The notes below the pieces were generated by a model. The model was not told the origin of the DNA, did not search any database, and was given only the letters and a program-made list of their open reading frames with translations. A stretch of 64,000 nt of DNA from Pseudanabaena frigida (GTDB taxonomy: Bacteria; Cyanobacteriota; Cyanobacteriia; Pseudanabaenales; Pseudanabaenaceae). This document shows positions 1 through 10,400 of this stretch, in pieces. The first letter of the stretch is position 1. Each line of letters opens with the position of its first letter. The translations under genes were made by a program, and so were the position numbers. The stretch lies in the NCBI GenBank assembly GCA_003242085.1, contig QBML01000003.1, positions 1 to 64,000 on the forward strand. The letters are read 5' to 3'.

Positions 1-2
1 AT

Positions 3-57
3 AAAACCCAAAAGATGAGTGGCGGCGCGAAGCGCCGCCACTCATCTTTTGGGTTTT
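3..57. repeat. Long palindrome with GGCGGCGC core (family A)
   Basis: A perfect 26-bp inverted repeat with a 3-base GAA loop. The inner part is GGCGGCGC and the outer part is AAAACCCAAAAGATGAGT. The flank after it (CTAGCTATCTCTTGCGTTG) matches the flank of the copy at 27,911-27,964, so this is one end of a larger mobile-type repeat whose left end lies outside the window. Confidence 0.85.
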
Positions 58-160
58 GATTCTAGCTATCTCTTGCGTTGATATATTGCATGTCTAAGCC
101 CAAACAGCAAAATCTTCGCTGTAAGTAGCTGGGCATAATTAAAAACCAGAGTCAAAACCT

Positions 161-185
161 GTAGCGCACGCGCAGCGTGCGCTAC
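161..185. repeat. Small perfect palindrome
   Basis: Perfect inverted repeat GTAGCGCACGC / GCGTGCGCTAC around a GCA loop, with GTAAGTAGC at 121 and GCTACTTAC at 181 forming an outer inverted pair. No gene lies in it. It may be a REP-type element. Confidence 0.7.
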
Positions 186-206
186 TTACGATGATTTTGT
201 TGTTTG

Positions 207-249
207 GTTTCTGAGATTGGTTTAGCTAAACGAACCCAATCTCAGAAAC
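207..249 (-). terminator. Hairpin downstream of the minus-strand gene 271-687
   Basis: Stem GTTTCTGAGATTGG / CCAATCTCAGAAAC with a 15-base loop, starting 22 bases after the stop codon. Probable intrinsic terminator, although no clean U tract follows on the minus strand. Confidence 0.5.
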
Positions 250-270
250 AGTTTAAAACTATCCCAAATA

Positions 271-687
271 TTACTTAATACCAATTAGATCCTTAGCCAT
301 TGGGAAATAAGTTGCCCATATTTTCGGATCGGGGCGGCTAGCCCAATCACTACGTGAAACAATAAGTTGCAAAATAATAGCTGCTTGATCTTGATTTTGA
401 TTTTGAGCCGTTACTTTGACCGATACATCGGACACAAGGACTTCGCGATCGAATGTGCGTTGGGCAGCCGATCGCGCTAGTATTTCTGCTTTACGGGTCA
501 TCACAGTAAAACCTTCATCTTGGTTTACTAGTAGCCGAATATCAACCTCACGGCGCTCAGCTAAAGCACTGTTAGCGATCGCCATAGTTGATAAGGTCGC
601 GATCGCGGAAATAATTAAGTAGTTGGTCAATCTACGAAATTGCTTAGCAACAAGAAAAGTCGGAGAAACATGCGAGTTGTTTTTCAT
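271..687 (-). CDS. Small exported protein of unknown function
   Basis: About 138 residues if translation starts at the ATG at 687; the frame stays open to 747, but the first 20 residues lack protein character. Residues 20-43 form a hydrophobic segment ending in NSALA, a typical signal peptidase I site, so the mature protein should be periplasmic or thylakoid-lumenal. The mature part is about 95 residues with no motif I recognise. The gene is monocistronic, transcribed away from the Hsp70-like gene, with a hairpin after it. I assign no function. Confidence 0.7.
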   Translation of the reverse strand: MKNNSHVSPTFLVAKQFRRLTNYLIISAIATLSTMAIANSALAERREVDIRLLVNQDEGFTVMTRKAEILARSAAQRTFDREVLVSDVSVKVTAQNQNQDQAAIILQLIVSRSDWASRPDPKIWATYFPMAKDLIGIK

Positions 688-1007
688 AGTTATCTTCACC
701 AGAAACTCACAAAAAAAATTATAGGAAAATCGCCAAGATATTAGCAAAAAACTGGGAAAGATGTGTGCTATTGTCTGCTAACAAATTTGGCTTTAAAGTT
801 TAGCTCATTTAACAGCATATGGATCTGCCAATTATTTGTTAAGTAGATCGTTTTAAGAGCATTTTGCATATAGGACTAATCAAGATTTCTTGGGAAAGCC
901 AACTTTTATAGAGATACGCCCAAAAATCAATAGTCTTAGTAAATTTGCAAAGTACTGTATATTTACCTATTATTTTTTGTCGTCATGGAGGTCTTCTAGG
1001 GGGCATT
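688..1007. promoter_or_regulatory. Divergent intergenic region
   Basis: This 320-base AT-rich stretch separates two divergent genes and must hold both promoters. I see no convincing operator, RNA gene or repeat in it. The reading frame of the downstream gene enters it at 945, but that leader looks non-coding. Confidence 0.4.
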
Positions 1008-4000
1008 ATGTCAAAAGTTTTGATTAACAGTTTAATAGATGAAATCAACTTATTACTGAGCCGCCCAGTCGGATCGGTGTCTAGAAAGCCCTCTTCAGAT
1101 ACGATCCATCAAAGAGAGCAGTTAAAACAGTTGCGATCGCATCTAGAAGGACTAACAGACGACTCGCATTTGGGAAACTTAGATAAGCAATATCAAGCTT
1201 TAGTAATGCGGCTACAAGGACACAATTACTCAGAAGAAGTTAGATCGGACAACAGGACAGATAAATCTAAAACAGATAAACTAGAGATATTGCCCACCCC
1301 AACAATTAGCCCAGTAGTTAGCCCAATAGTTAGTAACTTGTTTGGAGCTGAATCTGACTTAATACAGGAGAATAGCACCATGACGAATGGCACACCTGAA
1401 CCCAATTCCACATTTGTCAACGATCGCATGATTGCCGCACTCCAGCAAGCAATTCAACAAACATTGCAACAGGTTGTCAAAGAGTCAGTTCAAATATCAG
1501 TTCAGCAGGTAGTTAGTCAGACCCTCGCCGTAGAAAGAGCACTCATGGTGGGCGAAATTTCTGCAAGTCTAAATAAAATTGTCGAATCCCAACAGCGATC
1601 GCAAATAAGTCAGGAATTAATAACTTTAAATCAGCAAAAGCAAAGATTAAATGCTGAAATTACGCAACTAGAATCCGATCGAGCGAATTGGATGAGACAA
1701 TTTCAAGAATTTCAAGTCTCACAGCAAGAGTCACTAGATCGATCTATGCGATCGGTTAATCACTACTTACAAGATCAGATTCGCGATCGCATTAACGACA
1801 CATTACAACAGACAATGACAGTAACTGTTGCTGATACCGTTAGTCAGACAGTAGCACAGACTCTTCAAGACAATTTAGCTAATCTATCAGCAGTTAGTAC
1901 TAGCGCCGAATCACCACGTGAAGAGGAGTTTGTCAACAAAGTCCAAGAGCAAACCGATCGTTTTTTATCGCATCTAGATGAAATGTTTAGTTCGACATTT
2001 CGATCGCTAGAGCAAGATATCCAAGACTATCAAACCTCAATTGAAGCCAAACTGGGGCATATGGAGACCCTTGAGCAAAAGGGGGAAGCCTTGATTAGTG
2101 CTTTAGTTGAGCGGATTAGCCATCAGGCTGATATAGGCTCTCCGATATCTCAATCAGAAGTATCTAACTTATTACCTGAACTACCCGACGATATTCCAGC
2201 ACGATATCTTGAAACTGTAGCTGAGCCTATTGATGAAAATCTGATCGATGCATTATTAGCTGGAGATAAGTTTGGTGAAGCGATCGCGCCACCAGTAGTT
2301 GAACCATTTGACGAACCCGTCATCGAAGTCGGACATCTTGAAGTTTTTACTCCCCTTGCAGATTTAGAAGATTCTGCTAAGAGTTCCATGTATTCACAGG
2401 TAAATACATTAGAAGACGAGTCTACAGATAATTCAGCAGCATCAGAATCTATCGATTTAGACGTTACTGAAATTGAAAGCATATTAGGCGCATCACCTGA
2501 CACGCTATTCGAGGATGCCATTGAGACAACAGAACGTTCGGAATCAGCCTCTGAGCCTCTTGCTGATTTTGCTAATCTTGGCACGAGTATTATCGAAGAT
2601 CGTCAAAGTGCACTAACTGCACGCGAACTCAACCCTGACTTCGATTTAGAAGCAGCAACCCAAATTGTTGAGACTTTTAGTAGACGCGGCAGTGAAATAG
2701 AGTCAAGTGAGAAAAATTATTTAGAAGAATTAAATCCATCCTCAGAGGTGGTCACCGAATTTGGAGAATCAATTGACGATCCTGAACTTTTACAATGGTT
2801 GGAAGAAAGTAGCGATCGCCCTATACCCAACAATATCGCTGAGGTATCCCCAGATGAAGAGTTAATGTCATGGTTGGGGAATGAAGCTCTGGACATGGCA
2901 AAACTACCTACTCAAGACAAGCCTCAGCTTCCCCTAATTACTAATTCGATATCTGATTTAGCGGTCATTGACACCTCGAAAATCAACTCTGCGGCATCCT
3001 CTGATTTAAACCCAGACAGCATAAATGAGGATCGAGACAGTGGGATCGAGAATCAAATTGAAGAATTCTTAAGTCAATCCAATAGCGATCAAGCCTCTGA
3101 TTCTGAAGAATCATTGATTTTACTTACCAGTAAGAATATAGACACTTCGGAGTTCCCCGAATGGGAAGACTCATTAGTGAATGAGCTAAGTTCTGATCTA
3201 GAACGTCTTGAAGCTGGAGTTAGTGCAGATCCATTAGTCACTGCAAATCTCGATCAATTTATTCGTAACACCCCCTATGCTTTGACTAATTGGGAAACTA
3301 ATGAATCGCAAACCTATCCCACAATTATTGAAGTATTAGCCCAAGCATCAAATGGCGAGCAGCTTCAAGAACAAACACCTCCAGATCTATTGGAATCTCC
3401 TACGATTGTTGAAGATTCAGATAAATTATTTGTGGATAGCTTTGCCGATTCTTTCGGCGATCTTCCAGATAGTTTGCAGAACCAACTACAACTCTTTCAA
3501 TCACCAGAACAAGCAGAGAGCGCGATCGATTTTGACGATTCGCAAGCATCTCCTTTCAATACAAAATCCAGCGAAATTCCCGAAATTTTTGATAATCCTG
3601 AATTGTTATTTGACTCAAATACAAACATTGAAGACCAAAAAGTAAAAGCTTCCGTGCCTGATGATATGGATGCTATTTTTGCTGAAGTAATTGCTCAAAA
3701 TGCAGCTAAGTACGTACAAGAAACTCCTTTTGAGACTAATGATGAGCTTGACAAACTGTTTGCTGCATCTTCCAGTATAACTTCGTCAAATCTTAAGCCT
3801 GATTATCTAAACGATATTTCTACATCTATTGATAACCTCGCATCAATAGATAAGGACGATGAGAGTGAATTAGATACACTTTTATTTGGCTTCGATCCTA
3901 CCACTGAAACCAATCAGATTTTTGATAACTTAGACAATATCGACATTACAACCACTAGCACGGAACTCCCTTCAACTGTAGATCGTAAGACAGCACAAGA

Positions 4001-6398
4001 GTATGATACAGTCATGCAAGATTGGGGGCGAGATGATTATGCTGGCCTAGATGTTGGTGCCGAGACAATGAAGGAAGCCATTCCTTTTGTCGAGACAACT
4101 AAAGCTATCGAAGAACTAGACACAATTCTGCAAGGATTTGCTGAGCCCGAACTTACAAACCTAGCGGATTCATCAGAAGTAACTAAGTTTGCGGAGATGG
4201 AAAACGTACCAACAGTTTTAGAAAATCCAAATATTAACCTCACTCAAGAAGATGACTGGAGTAGCGCTCTAGAACAACTTGAAGCAAATTTAGTCCAACC
4301 TGTAGATCGGAATGAAAAGACACCTGAAGTTGGCGAACTATCCGCAGATGAATTTTTTGCTTCCCTAGAACATAACAAGCTGAATGATTTTGCTGACGTT
4401 ATAGAAGAAATATCTTCTAATAGCCTATCCGATCAGGAGAACGATAATTTAGCAGATTTCGATAATCTCGATAGTAGTATAGAGGATGAAGAGGAAGACT
4501 TATTATTAAATGAGTTTGCTGATGCTCAAAGTAATACATCAAATAGTGAATGGGATAGCTTGTTAAATGATTTAAATTCATTTAATTTTAATGAACCATT
4601 GCTTGACGATCGCCGAGAACAACTTGGATTATCTTCTGTAGCTCCTATTTCTGATACAAGCGAGAATGTATTAGATATTGACTCATTAGTGATGGAATCT
4701 CGGAGTATAGCTCTGATTCCGCCTCCCCCTGAGAAAGAGTCTTATAGCCTTGATGACACTTGGATCTTGGGAATTGACTTTGGTAGTACTGCGCTTAGAG
4801 CAAGTTTGGTCAATAGCGACACGGGCAAAGTATATCCTCTGTTTCTTGATGATGTCGATGAAATGAAATGCAGGTTAGTGTGGTCTCCAAATAACAATCT
4901 AGACGATCCGATCTCTCAAGATATTCGCGTACTTACTAAGCGATCGCAGAATTCTGGGTTAGAAAGTGGTGAAGTCGCAATTTCTCATTTCAAACAATTC
5001 CTCAAGCTGGGATTACCCTATCTCGGGGTGAGTGCTTGGCAGCCAATCATCCAATGGTCTGATACGCAACAAGTGAGTCTACGTTGGTTGATTGCCGCAC
5101 TCAAAAGTCTGCTCGAACAGATCCAAACTCGTGCTAACCATGCCAAACTTCCCGATGTTGGCTTGATTTTACTGAAGCTCAGTGGCGTTGTCTTCGGCTA
5201 CCCATCTCATTGGTCAGATACTTATATTCTCAATGTTAGGGAAGCAATTCTAAAAGCAGGGCTAGTTAGCCAAGCCGAGCAAGTAATGGCAGTCGAGCAG
5301 GCGATCGCCCCAGTTGTATCGTTGGTTCACGATCGGAAAATCTCACAAGAAATTACACTCCTCATTGATGCAGGGGCAGTTACAACTAGTCTTTGTTTAA
5401 TTAAGGGAACGGAGACTAAAGCGATCGAGCGATCGAAGTTGCATGTTCGGAGTTTTGACTATGCAGGCATTAACATCAGCCAAGATATCGCCTTGCAATT
5501 ATTCTATCCACATTGGCAGTTAATCACTAACCCCAACCGCCATCTTTGTAATCTCGATCGCTTCAGTCTTCCAGAGGTTGGAGCTTCTGCACCTCAGCAA
5601 CGTTCTCTAATTCAGCAATATTTGCTAAGTTCAAACATTGGTCTGCAAATGCTGGAACTGGCCGATCGCGTGAAAGTCTCATTTGGCAAAGATATTAGCG
5701 TAGACTCTTGGAATGAAGATTTAATGGGACAGCCGATCGTTGTATTCCGCCGAGAACTTGAGAACTTGATTTTGCAACCATTTATCCAACGTCTCAACCG
5801 GGAATTAAATGCCATTCTCAGTAATGCGGGCATTCTCGGTGAGGATGTGCGTCAGGTATTGATTCTAGGTAGTACAATGCACATCCCATTGCTATCGCGT
5901 TGGCTAGCCCAAAAACTCCCTAATACTAGTATCGATCCTTTGTCTACATCTGTAGTGGCAACAGGTTTGGCAGTTTCGCCGCTCTATCCAAATTTACATG
6001 ATGTTGCTCGTCAGCAATATTCTGATTATTTCCTCTTACAGGAGATTTGTCGTCTTAACCTTACTCAATCTGTCAATCCGACCCAATTACTTCAGCAGTT
6101 ACAGATGCGCGGCATCAACATCAAGTCTTGTCGCGATCGCATTTTGAGCATTTTACAAGGGGATTTACCTGAGGGCTTATTCCCATGGCAAGAACCCGAA
6201 CATCCAGTGATTTTAGAAGATCCAACTCTCAGTAATGAGCTGTTTACAAGTCGATTATTTGAGCTAGAGACTGATGGCACATATCAGCCCAATATAACTA
6301 AATTCCAGCAGTTGCGCGTTTACTTACAAGCAATTATCGGCAATATGAGTCAAACGCTAAACGAGCCTCTAGTTTTTCCTGAAATCAAGAAATACTAG
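1008..6398 (+). CDS. Giant protein: coiled coil, acidic disordered region, C-terminal Hsp70-like ATPase
   Basis: The 1796-residue product has three parts. Residues 1-400 are helical, with a coiled coil near 204-248 rich in Gln and Leu. Residues 400-1240 are very acidic, rich in Ser, Glu, Asp and Leu, probably disordered, and studded with short repeats such as LDTLL, LDTIL, LDKLF and LDAIF. From 1250 on is an actin/Hsp70-type nucleotide-binding fold: phosphate-1 ILGIDFGST (1253-1261), phosphate-2 LLIDAGAVTTS (from about 1452) and adenosine motif VLILGSTMHIPLL (about 1617). The substrate-binding domain of a true DnaK is absent. I chose the ATG at 1008, preceded by AGGGGG; an upstream start at 945 is possible. 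It is probably a cytoplasmic scaffold with a regulatory ATPase. The role is unknown; no partner gene is adjacent. Confidence 0.85.
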   Translation: MSKVLINSLIDEINLLLSRPVGSVSRKPSSDTIHQREQLKQLRSHLEGLTDDSHLGNLDKQYQALVMRLQGHNYSEEVRSDNRTDKSKTDKLEILPTPTISPVVSPIVSNLFGAESDLIQENSTMTNGTPEPNSTFVNDRMIAALQQAIQQTLQQVVKESVQISVQQVVSQTLAVERALMVGEISASLNKIVESQQRSQISQELITLNQQKQRLNAEITQLESDRANWMRQFQEFQVSQQESLDRSMRSVNHYLQDQIRDRINDTLQQTMTVTVADTVSQTVAQTLQDNLANLSAVSTSAESPREEEFVNKVQEQTDRFLSHLDEMFSSTFRSLEQDIQDYQTSIEAKLGHMETLEQKGEALISALVERISHQADIGSPISQSEVSNLLPELPDDIPARYLETVAEPIDENLIDALLAGDKFGEAIAPPVVEPFDEPVIEVGHLEVFTPLADLEDSAKSSMYSQVNTLEDESTDNSAASESIDLDVTEIESILGASPDTLFEDAIETTERSESASEPLADFANLGTSIIEDRQSALTARELNPDFDLEAATQIVETFSRRGSEIESSEKNYLEELNPSSEVVTEFGESIDDPELLQWLEESSDRPIPNNIAEVSPDEELMSWLGNEALDMAKLPTQDKPQLPLITNSISDLAVIDTSKINSAASSDLNPDSINEDRDSGIENQIEEFLSQSNSDQASDSEESLILLTSKNIDTSEFPEWEDSLVNELSSDLERLEAGVSADPLVTANLDQFIRNTPYALTNWETNESQTYPTIIEVLAQASNGEQLQEQTPPDLLESPTIVEDSDKLFVDSFADSFGDLPDSLQNQLQLFQSPEQAESAIDFDDSQASPFNTKSSEIPEIFDNPELLFDSNTNIEDQKVKASVPDDMDAIFAEVIAQNAAKYVQETPFETNDELDKLFAASSSITSSNLKPDYLNDISTSIDNLASIDKDDESELDTLLFGFDPTTETNQIFDNLDNIDITTTSTELPSTVDRKTAQEYDTVMQDWGRDDYAGLDVGAETMKEAIPFVETTKAIEELDTILQGFAEPELTNLADSSEVTKFAEMENVPTVLENPNINLTQEDDWSSALEQLEANLVQPVDRNEKTPEVGELSADEFFASLEHNKLNDFADVIEEISSNSLSDQENDNLADFDNLDSSIEDEEEDLLLNEFADAQSNTSNSEWDSLLNDLNSFNFNEPLLDDRREQLGLSSVAPISDTSENVLDIDSLVMESRSIALIPPPPEKESYSLDDTWILGIDFGSTALRASLVNSDTGKVYPLFLDDVDEMKCRLVWSPNNNLDDPISQDIRVLTKRSQNSGLESGEVAISHFKQFLKLGLPYLGVSAWQPIIQWSDTQQVSLRWLIAALKSLLEQIQTRANHAKLPDVGLILLKLSGVVFGYPSHWSDTYILNVREAILKAGLVSQAEQVMAVEQAIAPVVSLVHDRKISQEITLLIDAGAVTTSLCLIKGTETKAIERSKLHVRSFDYAGINISQDIALQLFYPHWQLITNPNRHLCNLDRFSLPEVGASAPQQRSLIQQYLLSSNIGLQMLELADRVKVSFGKDISVDSWNEDLMGQPIVVFRRELENLILQPFIQRLNRELNAILSNAGILGEDVRQVLILGSTMHIPLLSRWLAQKLPNTSIDPLSTSVVATGLAVSPLYPNLHDVARQQYSDYFLLQEICRLNLTQSVNPTQLLQQLQMRGINIKSCRDRILSILQGDLPEGLFPWQEPEHPVILEDPTLSNELFTSRLFELETDGTYQPNITKFQQLRVYLQAIIGNMSQTLNEPLVFPEIKKY

Positions 6399-6405
6399 AA
6401 ACTGT

Positions 6406-6448
6406 AATAAATATAGGGGCGGCACAAAGTGCCGTCCCTATATTTATT
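6406..6448 (+). terminator. Terminator hairpin after the Hsp70-like gene
   Basis: Stem AATAAATATAGGGGCGGCAC paired with its near-perfect complement around AAA. It begins 8 bases after the stop codon and belongs to the GGCGGC-core palindrome group. Confidence 0.7.
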
Positions 6449-6519
6449 AAGGCATTTAAAACAATAAAACAAGTTAAAATATTCTCTCTTGCCGTGATTT
6501 TGGAATAGTTGAAGAGCTT

Positions 6520-7296
6520 ATGCTGGCGAAACGTATTTTGCCTTGTCTGGACGTTAAAGCAGGCCGAGTCGTCAAAGGAGTTAACTTTGTCGATCTCAAA
6601 GATGCTGGCGATCCTGTGGAACTAGCACAAGCCTATAACCTTGCGGGAGCAGATGAATTAGTCTTTCTAGACATCACCGCCACCTATGAAGATCGCGGCA
6701 TCATTCTCGATGTGGTCTATCGGACAGCAGAACAAGTATTTATTCCGCTCACAGTCGGTGGCGGTGTGCGAAATTTAGACAATATTCGCGAACTCCTGCG
6801 GGCAGGTGCGGATAAGGTAAGCATGAACTCGGCAGCCGTAAACGATCCCGATTTAATCAATCGCAGTAGCGATCGCTTTGGTAATCAGTGCATTGTCGTG
6901 GCGATCGATGCCAGACGCAGGAACGATCCCCAGAATGTCGGTTGGGATGTATATGTGCGGGGCGGAAGAGAGAATACGGGGATTGATGCGCTCTGGTGGG
7001 CACAGGAAGTTGTTAAGCGTGGCGCGGGTGAAATCTTACTCACTAGTATGGATGCCGATGGGACAAAAGCTGGTTATGACCTCGATCTCACCCGTCAAGT
7101 TGCCGATTTAGTGGAAGTTCCCGTAATTGCTTCGGGTGGGGCTGGTAATTGCGAACATATACTTCAGGCTGTGACTGAGGGCAGAGCTGAAGCAGCTTTA
7201 TTAGCTTCATTACTGCATTATGGAGAATTATCGATCGCCGAAATCAAAGATTATCTCAGCGCCAATCAAATCCCCGTGCGATCGCTTCTTTCTTAA
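6520..7296 (+). CDS. hisF: Imidazole glycerol phosphate synthase cyclase subunit HisF
   Basis: HisF is the cyclase half of IGP synthase. It uses ammonia from HisH to turn PRFAR into imidazole glycerol phosphate and AICAR in histidine synthesis. The 258-residue length matches the family. It opens with [21 protein letters not shown]-type sequence; catalytic Asp11 and Asp130 (in VVAIDARR) are present, as are the phosphate-binding TVGGGVR and ASGGAG loops of the (beta/alpha)8 barrel. The gene stands alone between two hairpins; hisA lies about 22 kb away, the dispersed his arrangement usual in cyanobacteria. Confidence 0.98.
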   Translation: MLAKRILPCLDVKAGRVVKGVNFVDLKDAGDPVELAQAYNLAGADELVFLDITATYEDRGIILDVVYRTAEQVFIPLTVGGGVRNLDNIRELLRAGADKVSMNSAAVNDPDLINRSSDRFGNQCIVVAIDARRRNDPQNVGWDVYVRGGRENTGIDALWWAQEVVKRGAGEILLTSMDADGTKAGYDLDLTRQVADLVEVPVIASGGAGNCEHILQAVTEGRAEAALLASLLHYGELSIAEIKDYLSANQIPVRSLLS

Positions 7297-7307
7297 CTAC
7301 AGTACTT

Positions 7308-7362
7308 CCAAACCAAATAAATAGAGGCGGCGCTTCGCGCCGCCTCTATTTATTTGGTTTGG
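7308..7362 (+). repeat. Family A palindrome, also a likely terminator of hisF
   Basis: Perfect 26-bp stem with a TTC loop and GGCGGCGC core, arms CCAAACCAAATAAATAGA. The right flank AAAACTTGCATTGCTATA is the family A terminal sequence also seen at 57,600 and, inverted, at 40,790. It sits between convergent genes. Confidence 0.85.
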
Positions 7363-7413
7363 CAAAACTTGCATTGCTATATGCACATAAACTGAGCACT
7401 TCTCAAACAAACT

Positions 7414-10400
7414 CTAAAATCCATTGCCAATTAGAATAAACGCCGACCAGTAATAGGGATGATTAAACTCAGATTTAGAATTGCGAATCATGGCTATTTG
7501 CGCTTGACGTAGGCTTTCTACTTTTGAGAATTGCTCCTTATGTAACTCTCCATAAAAGATATCCATCAGGACTTGAGTACCGCCATCCGAGACAGTCCAC
7601 AAAGATGCAATCGCCGCTTTTGCACCCGTTCTTTGCATTTGATAACCAAAACCTAAAATCTCTTCACCACCACCCACAACACCACCCAGAGCCGTCTGGC
7701 AAGCACTTAATACCACCAAATCTATATTAGGAAACTTCAGATTTTGGAGTTCACGCAGACTTAGGCGATCGCCATTCCCCAGCAAAATAAAAGATTCTTC
7801 AGGTCTACCACTCACAAAAGAAGCATGGGTTGCTAAATGGATAATATTGTAATTTTGACTGATATCTGTAATCGTATTACGTTGAAAAGCCGAGTTTAAC
7901 AACTTAGTAGTATTGGGAAGAATTGTACTAAGATCCTCAACTTCCTTACCAGCAAAAGGCAACCCTAAAAACACAAACTTCTGATCACCAACATTAAATT
8001 CATACTTACCATTACTAAAGGCAGCCGCAATCACACTTGGTTGAGAAAGTGCCTGAGAACCAAGGCGAAACAGATTAATCGCCGTAATATGATTAATCGC
8101 ATAACTCTCGATCAGCCATTGTTTCCCATCATAGAGCGCCGCCAGTGGAATATAACGCAACTGTCCATCAGGAGCATAGATAATCGTTTGAATCTGAGCT
8201 TTTTGAAGATCGGCAGCAATTGGCTGGATCATCCATTGATACAGTTTCTTAGAGGAATCTTTGACATCAAAGGAACTAGCATCTTGTAAATCAGAACGAA
8301 AATTTGCGATCGCCTTCTCTAGCTCTTGGCGACCGACTTTAACGGTACGGTGAACTGGCGGTGCATCAAGGGTAAAAAGGACTAATTCTAGGCGATCGTC
8401 TAAAATCAAAGGATAAAACAAGGCTGTTTTTTGGGGGAATTTGGCAGTTTGAACCAGCCCTTTTAAACGCTCTTGCAGGCTCTTATAAGAACTAAGCTTG
8501 AGATTATCCGCGATCGCATTTTGTCGCAGATCATTCTCTATAGCCTTCACATTACTACTATCAAACAAACTTGCTATCTTTTGGCTAGACTCAACTTGAA
8601 TCTTCTCAATCCCCGTAATTCTTAACCTTTGAGTATCATTAAGTTTAGCAAGTTTACGAAGTCCATCTAACTCGTCATTCAAAGTAGTGGATTGGGATGC
8701 AATATCGGCAATAAATTTCGATAATGTCTGTTCTTGAGGTAATAGTTCAATTCCTTGAGCCGTGACTTCATTCCCTTTAACATCTTGTAGATAGTCCTGT
8801 AACTCTTGCACCTTTAGCAAGTCTAGTACCTGCAAAGCTTCCATCACCCGTCCTTGCTCTAACAATATGCTAGCGAGTCCACGATAGACATCCGCAACCG
8901 ACTGTTTAAAAGCACTTTGGTCTTCACGGGATAGATTACGAATATCTTTACGGATCGATTCGCGCACATTTACCGATAGTTTATAGAAGTATATGGCGAG
9001 TTCAAATTTTTCTTGCGCTGCCATTAAACTCCCCATATTGCTGAGGACAATACTTTCACCGCGACGATTTCCCGCTTGTCGATCCAACTGCAATGATTGT
9101 TGATAATTAGCAAAGGCAAGAGATTTTTTTCCAGTTTCATTATAAACCAGACCAATATTGCCGAGAATTGTCGCTTCGGTAATGCGATCGCCTACTTTTC
9201 TAACTACTTGCAAAGCAGTTTGAAAGTAGTCAATCGCATCATCATATTTCTTCTCTTCTAGAGCAATTGAAGCAAGGTTGTTAAGAGTAACCGATTGAGA
9301 ACCCAGATCGCCCGTATCTTGAGCAAGTTTAAAAGCCTGAAAATAAAACTGCAATGCTTTATCCAAAGCATTTAGTCGCTTATAAGCCAGACCGATATTA
9401 CTAAAAATTGATGATTGAGCACGTAAATCTTTTCTGAGCTGCGCGATCGCCAAGGAGCGTTGTAAAAAATCAATCGCCTTAGTCGGCTGTCCTAAATTGA
9501 CATAAAGCAACCCGATACTATTGAGGGTATTTCCTTCATTACGGCGATCGCCGACCTCTTGATTAATTACCAAAGCCTGCTGATAATAACTGAGCGCTTG
9601 TCCATATTCACTCAACTTCCGATAGACTGCACCAATATTCCGTAATGTGCTCCCTTCTTCTTTGCGATTTTTTATCTCGCGCCAAATATTTAGAGCCTGC
9701 TGATAAAACTCCAAGGCTGCTTTCGGTTGCCCAATTGTATCGTAAGCATAGCCGAGATTATGGAAAGTTATTCCTTCTCCCAATGGATCGCGAATTGATT
9801 TACGAGCGGCGATCGTTTGCTCATAAAAAGATATTGCAGTTCGCAAATCACCCAGTTTCTCATAGGTTTTACCGATGTTGTTCAGCATTCTCCCTACTTG
9901 CTTCACATCTCCCAATTTCGTAAATAGCGGTAAAGTCTGCTGTTTATAAGTCAAAGATTCCGAATATTTCTCTAAGTCGCTATAAATATCACCAATGCTT
10001 TTGATCGTAAGTGCTTCCCAATAGGTTCTACCTTCAGAACGAAAAACAGGTAAAGCTTCTAGATATTTCGCGATCGCTTGCTGCTGATTCTCACTCTTAC
10101 CATCATTAATCTTGGTGGCTTCCATAAATGCAGTTTCTGCCGCAATATACTTGCGATCGGAGTCCTTAGCTACCCGCAGATCCTCGATTGTAAAACTAAA
10201 CTTACCCGAAGACTTAGGATCTAGAGGGCGAACTACCAGTTTGTAATCTCCTGAGACTGCGGCGATCGCTGAGATTACTTCCGCACCATCATCTTCATTT
10301 GGGCTATCAGAATTAGCGATCTCTTTACCATCGGGACTCATCAGCGTAACCACCAGATCGATTCCCTGCTGTTGGACAATAATGCGGACAAACTGACCAG

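Noticed and set aside
2150-2584. 144-codon antisense frame in the Hsp70-like gene
   Set aside because: Ser-rich mirror of an Asp/Glu-rich sense strand, a known artefact.
3352-3645. 97-codon frame inside the Hsp70-like gene
   Set aside because: It is the +1 shadow of the acidic low-complexity region.
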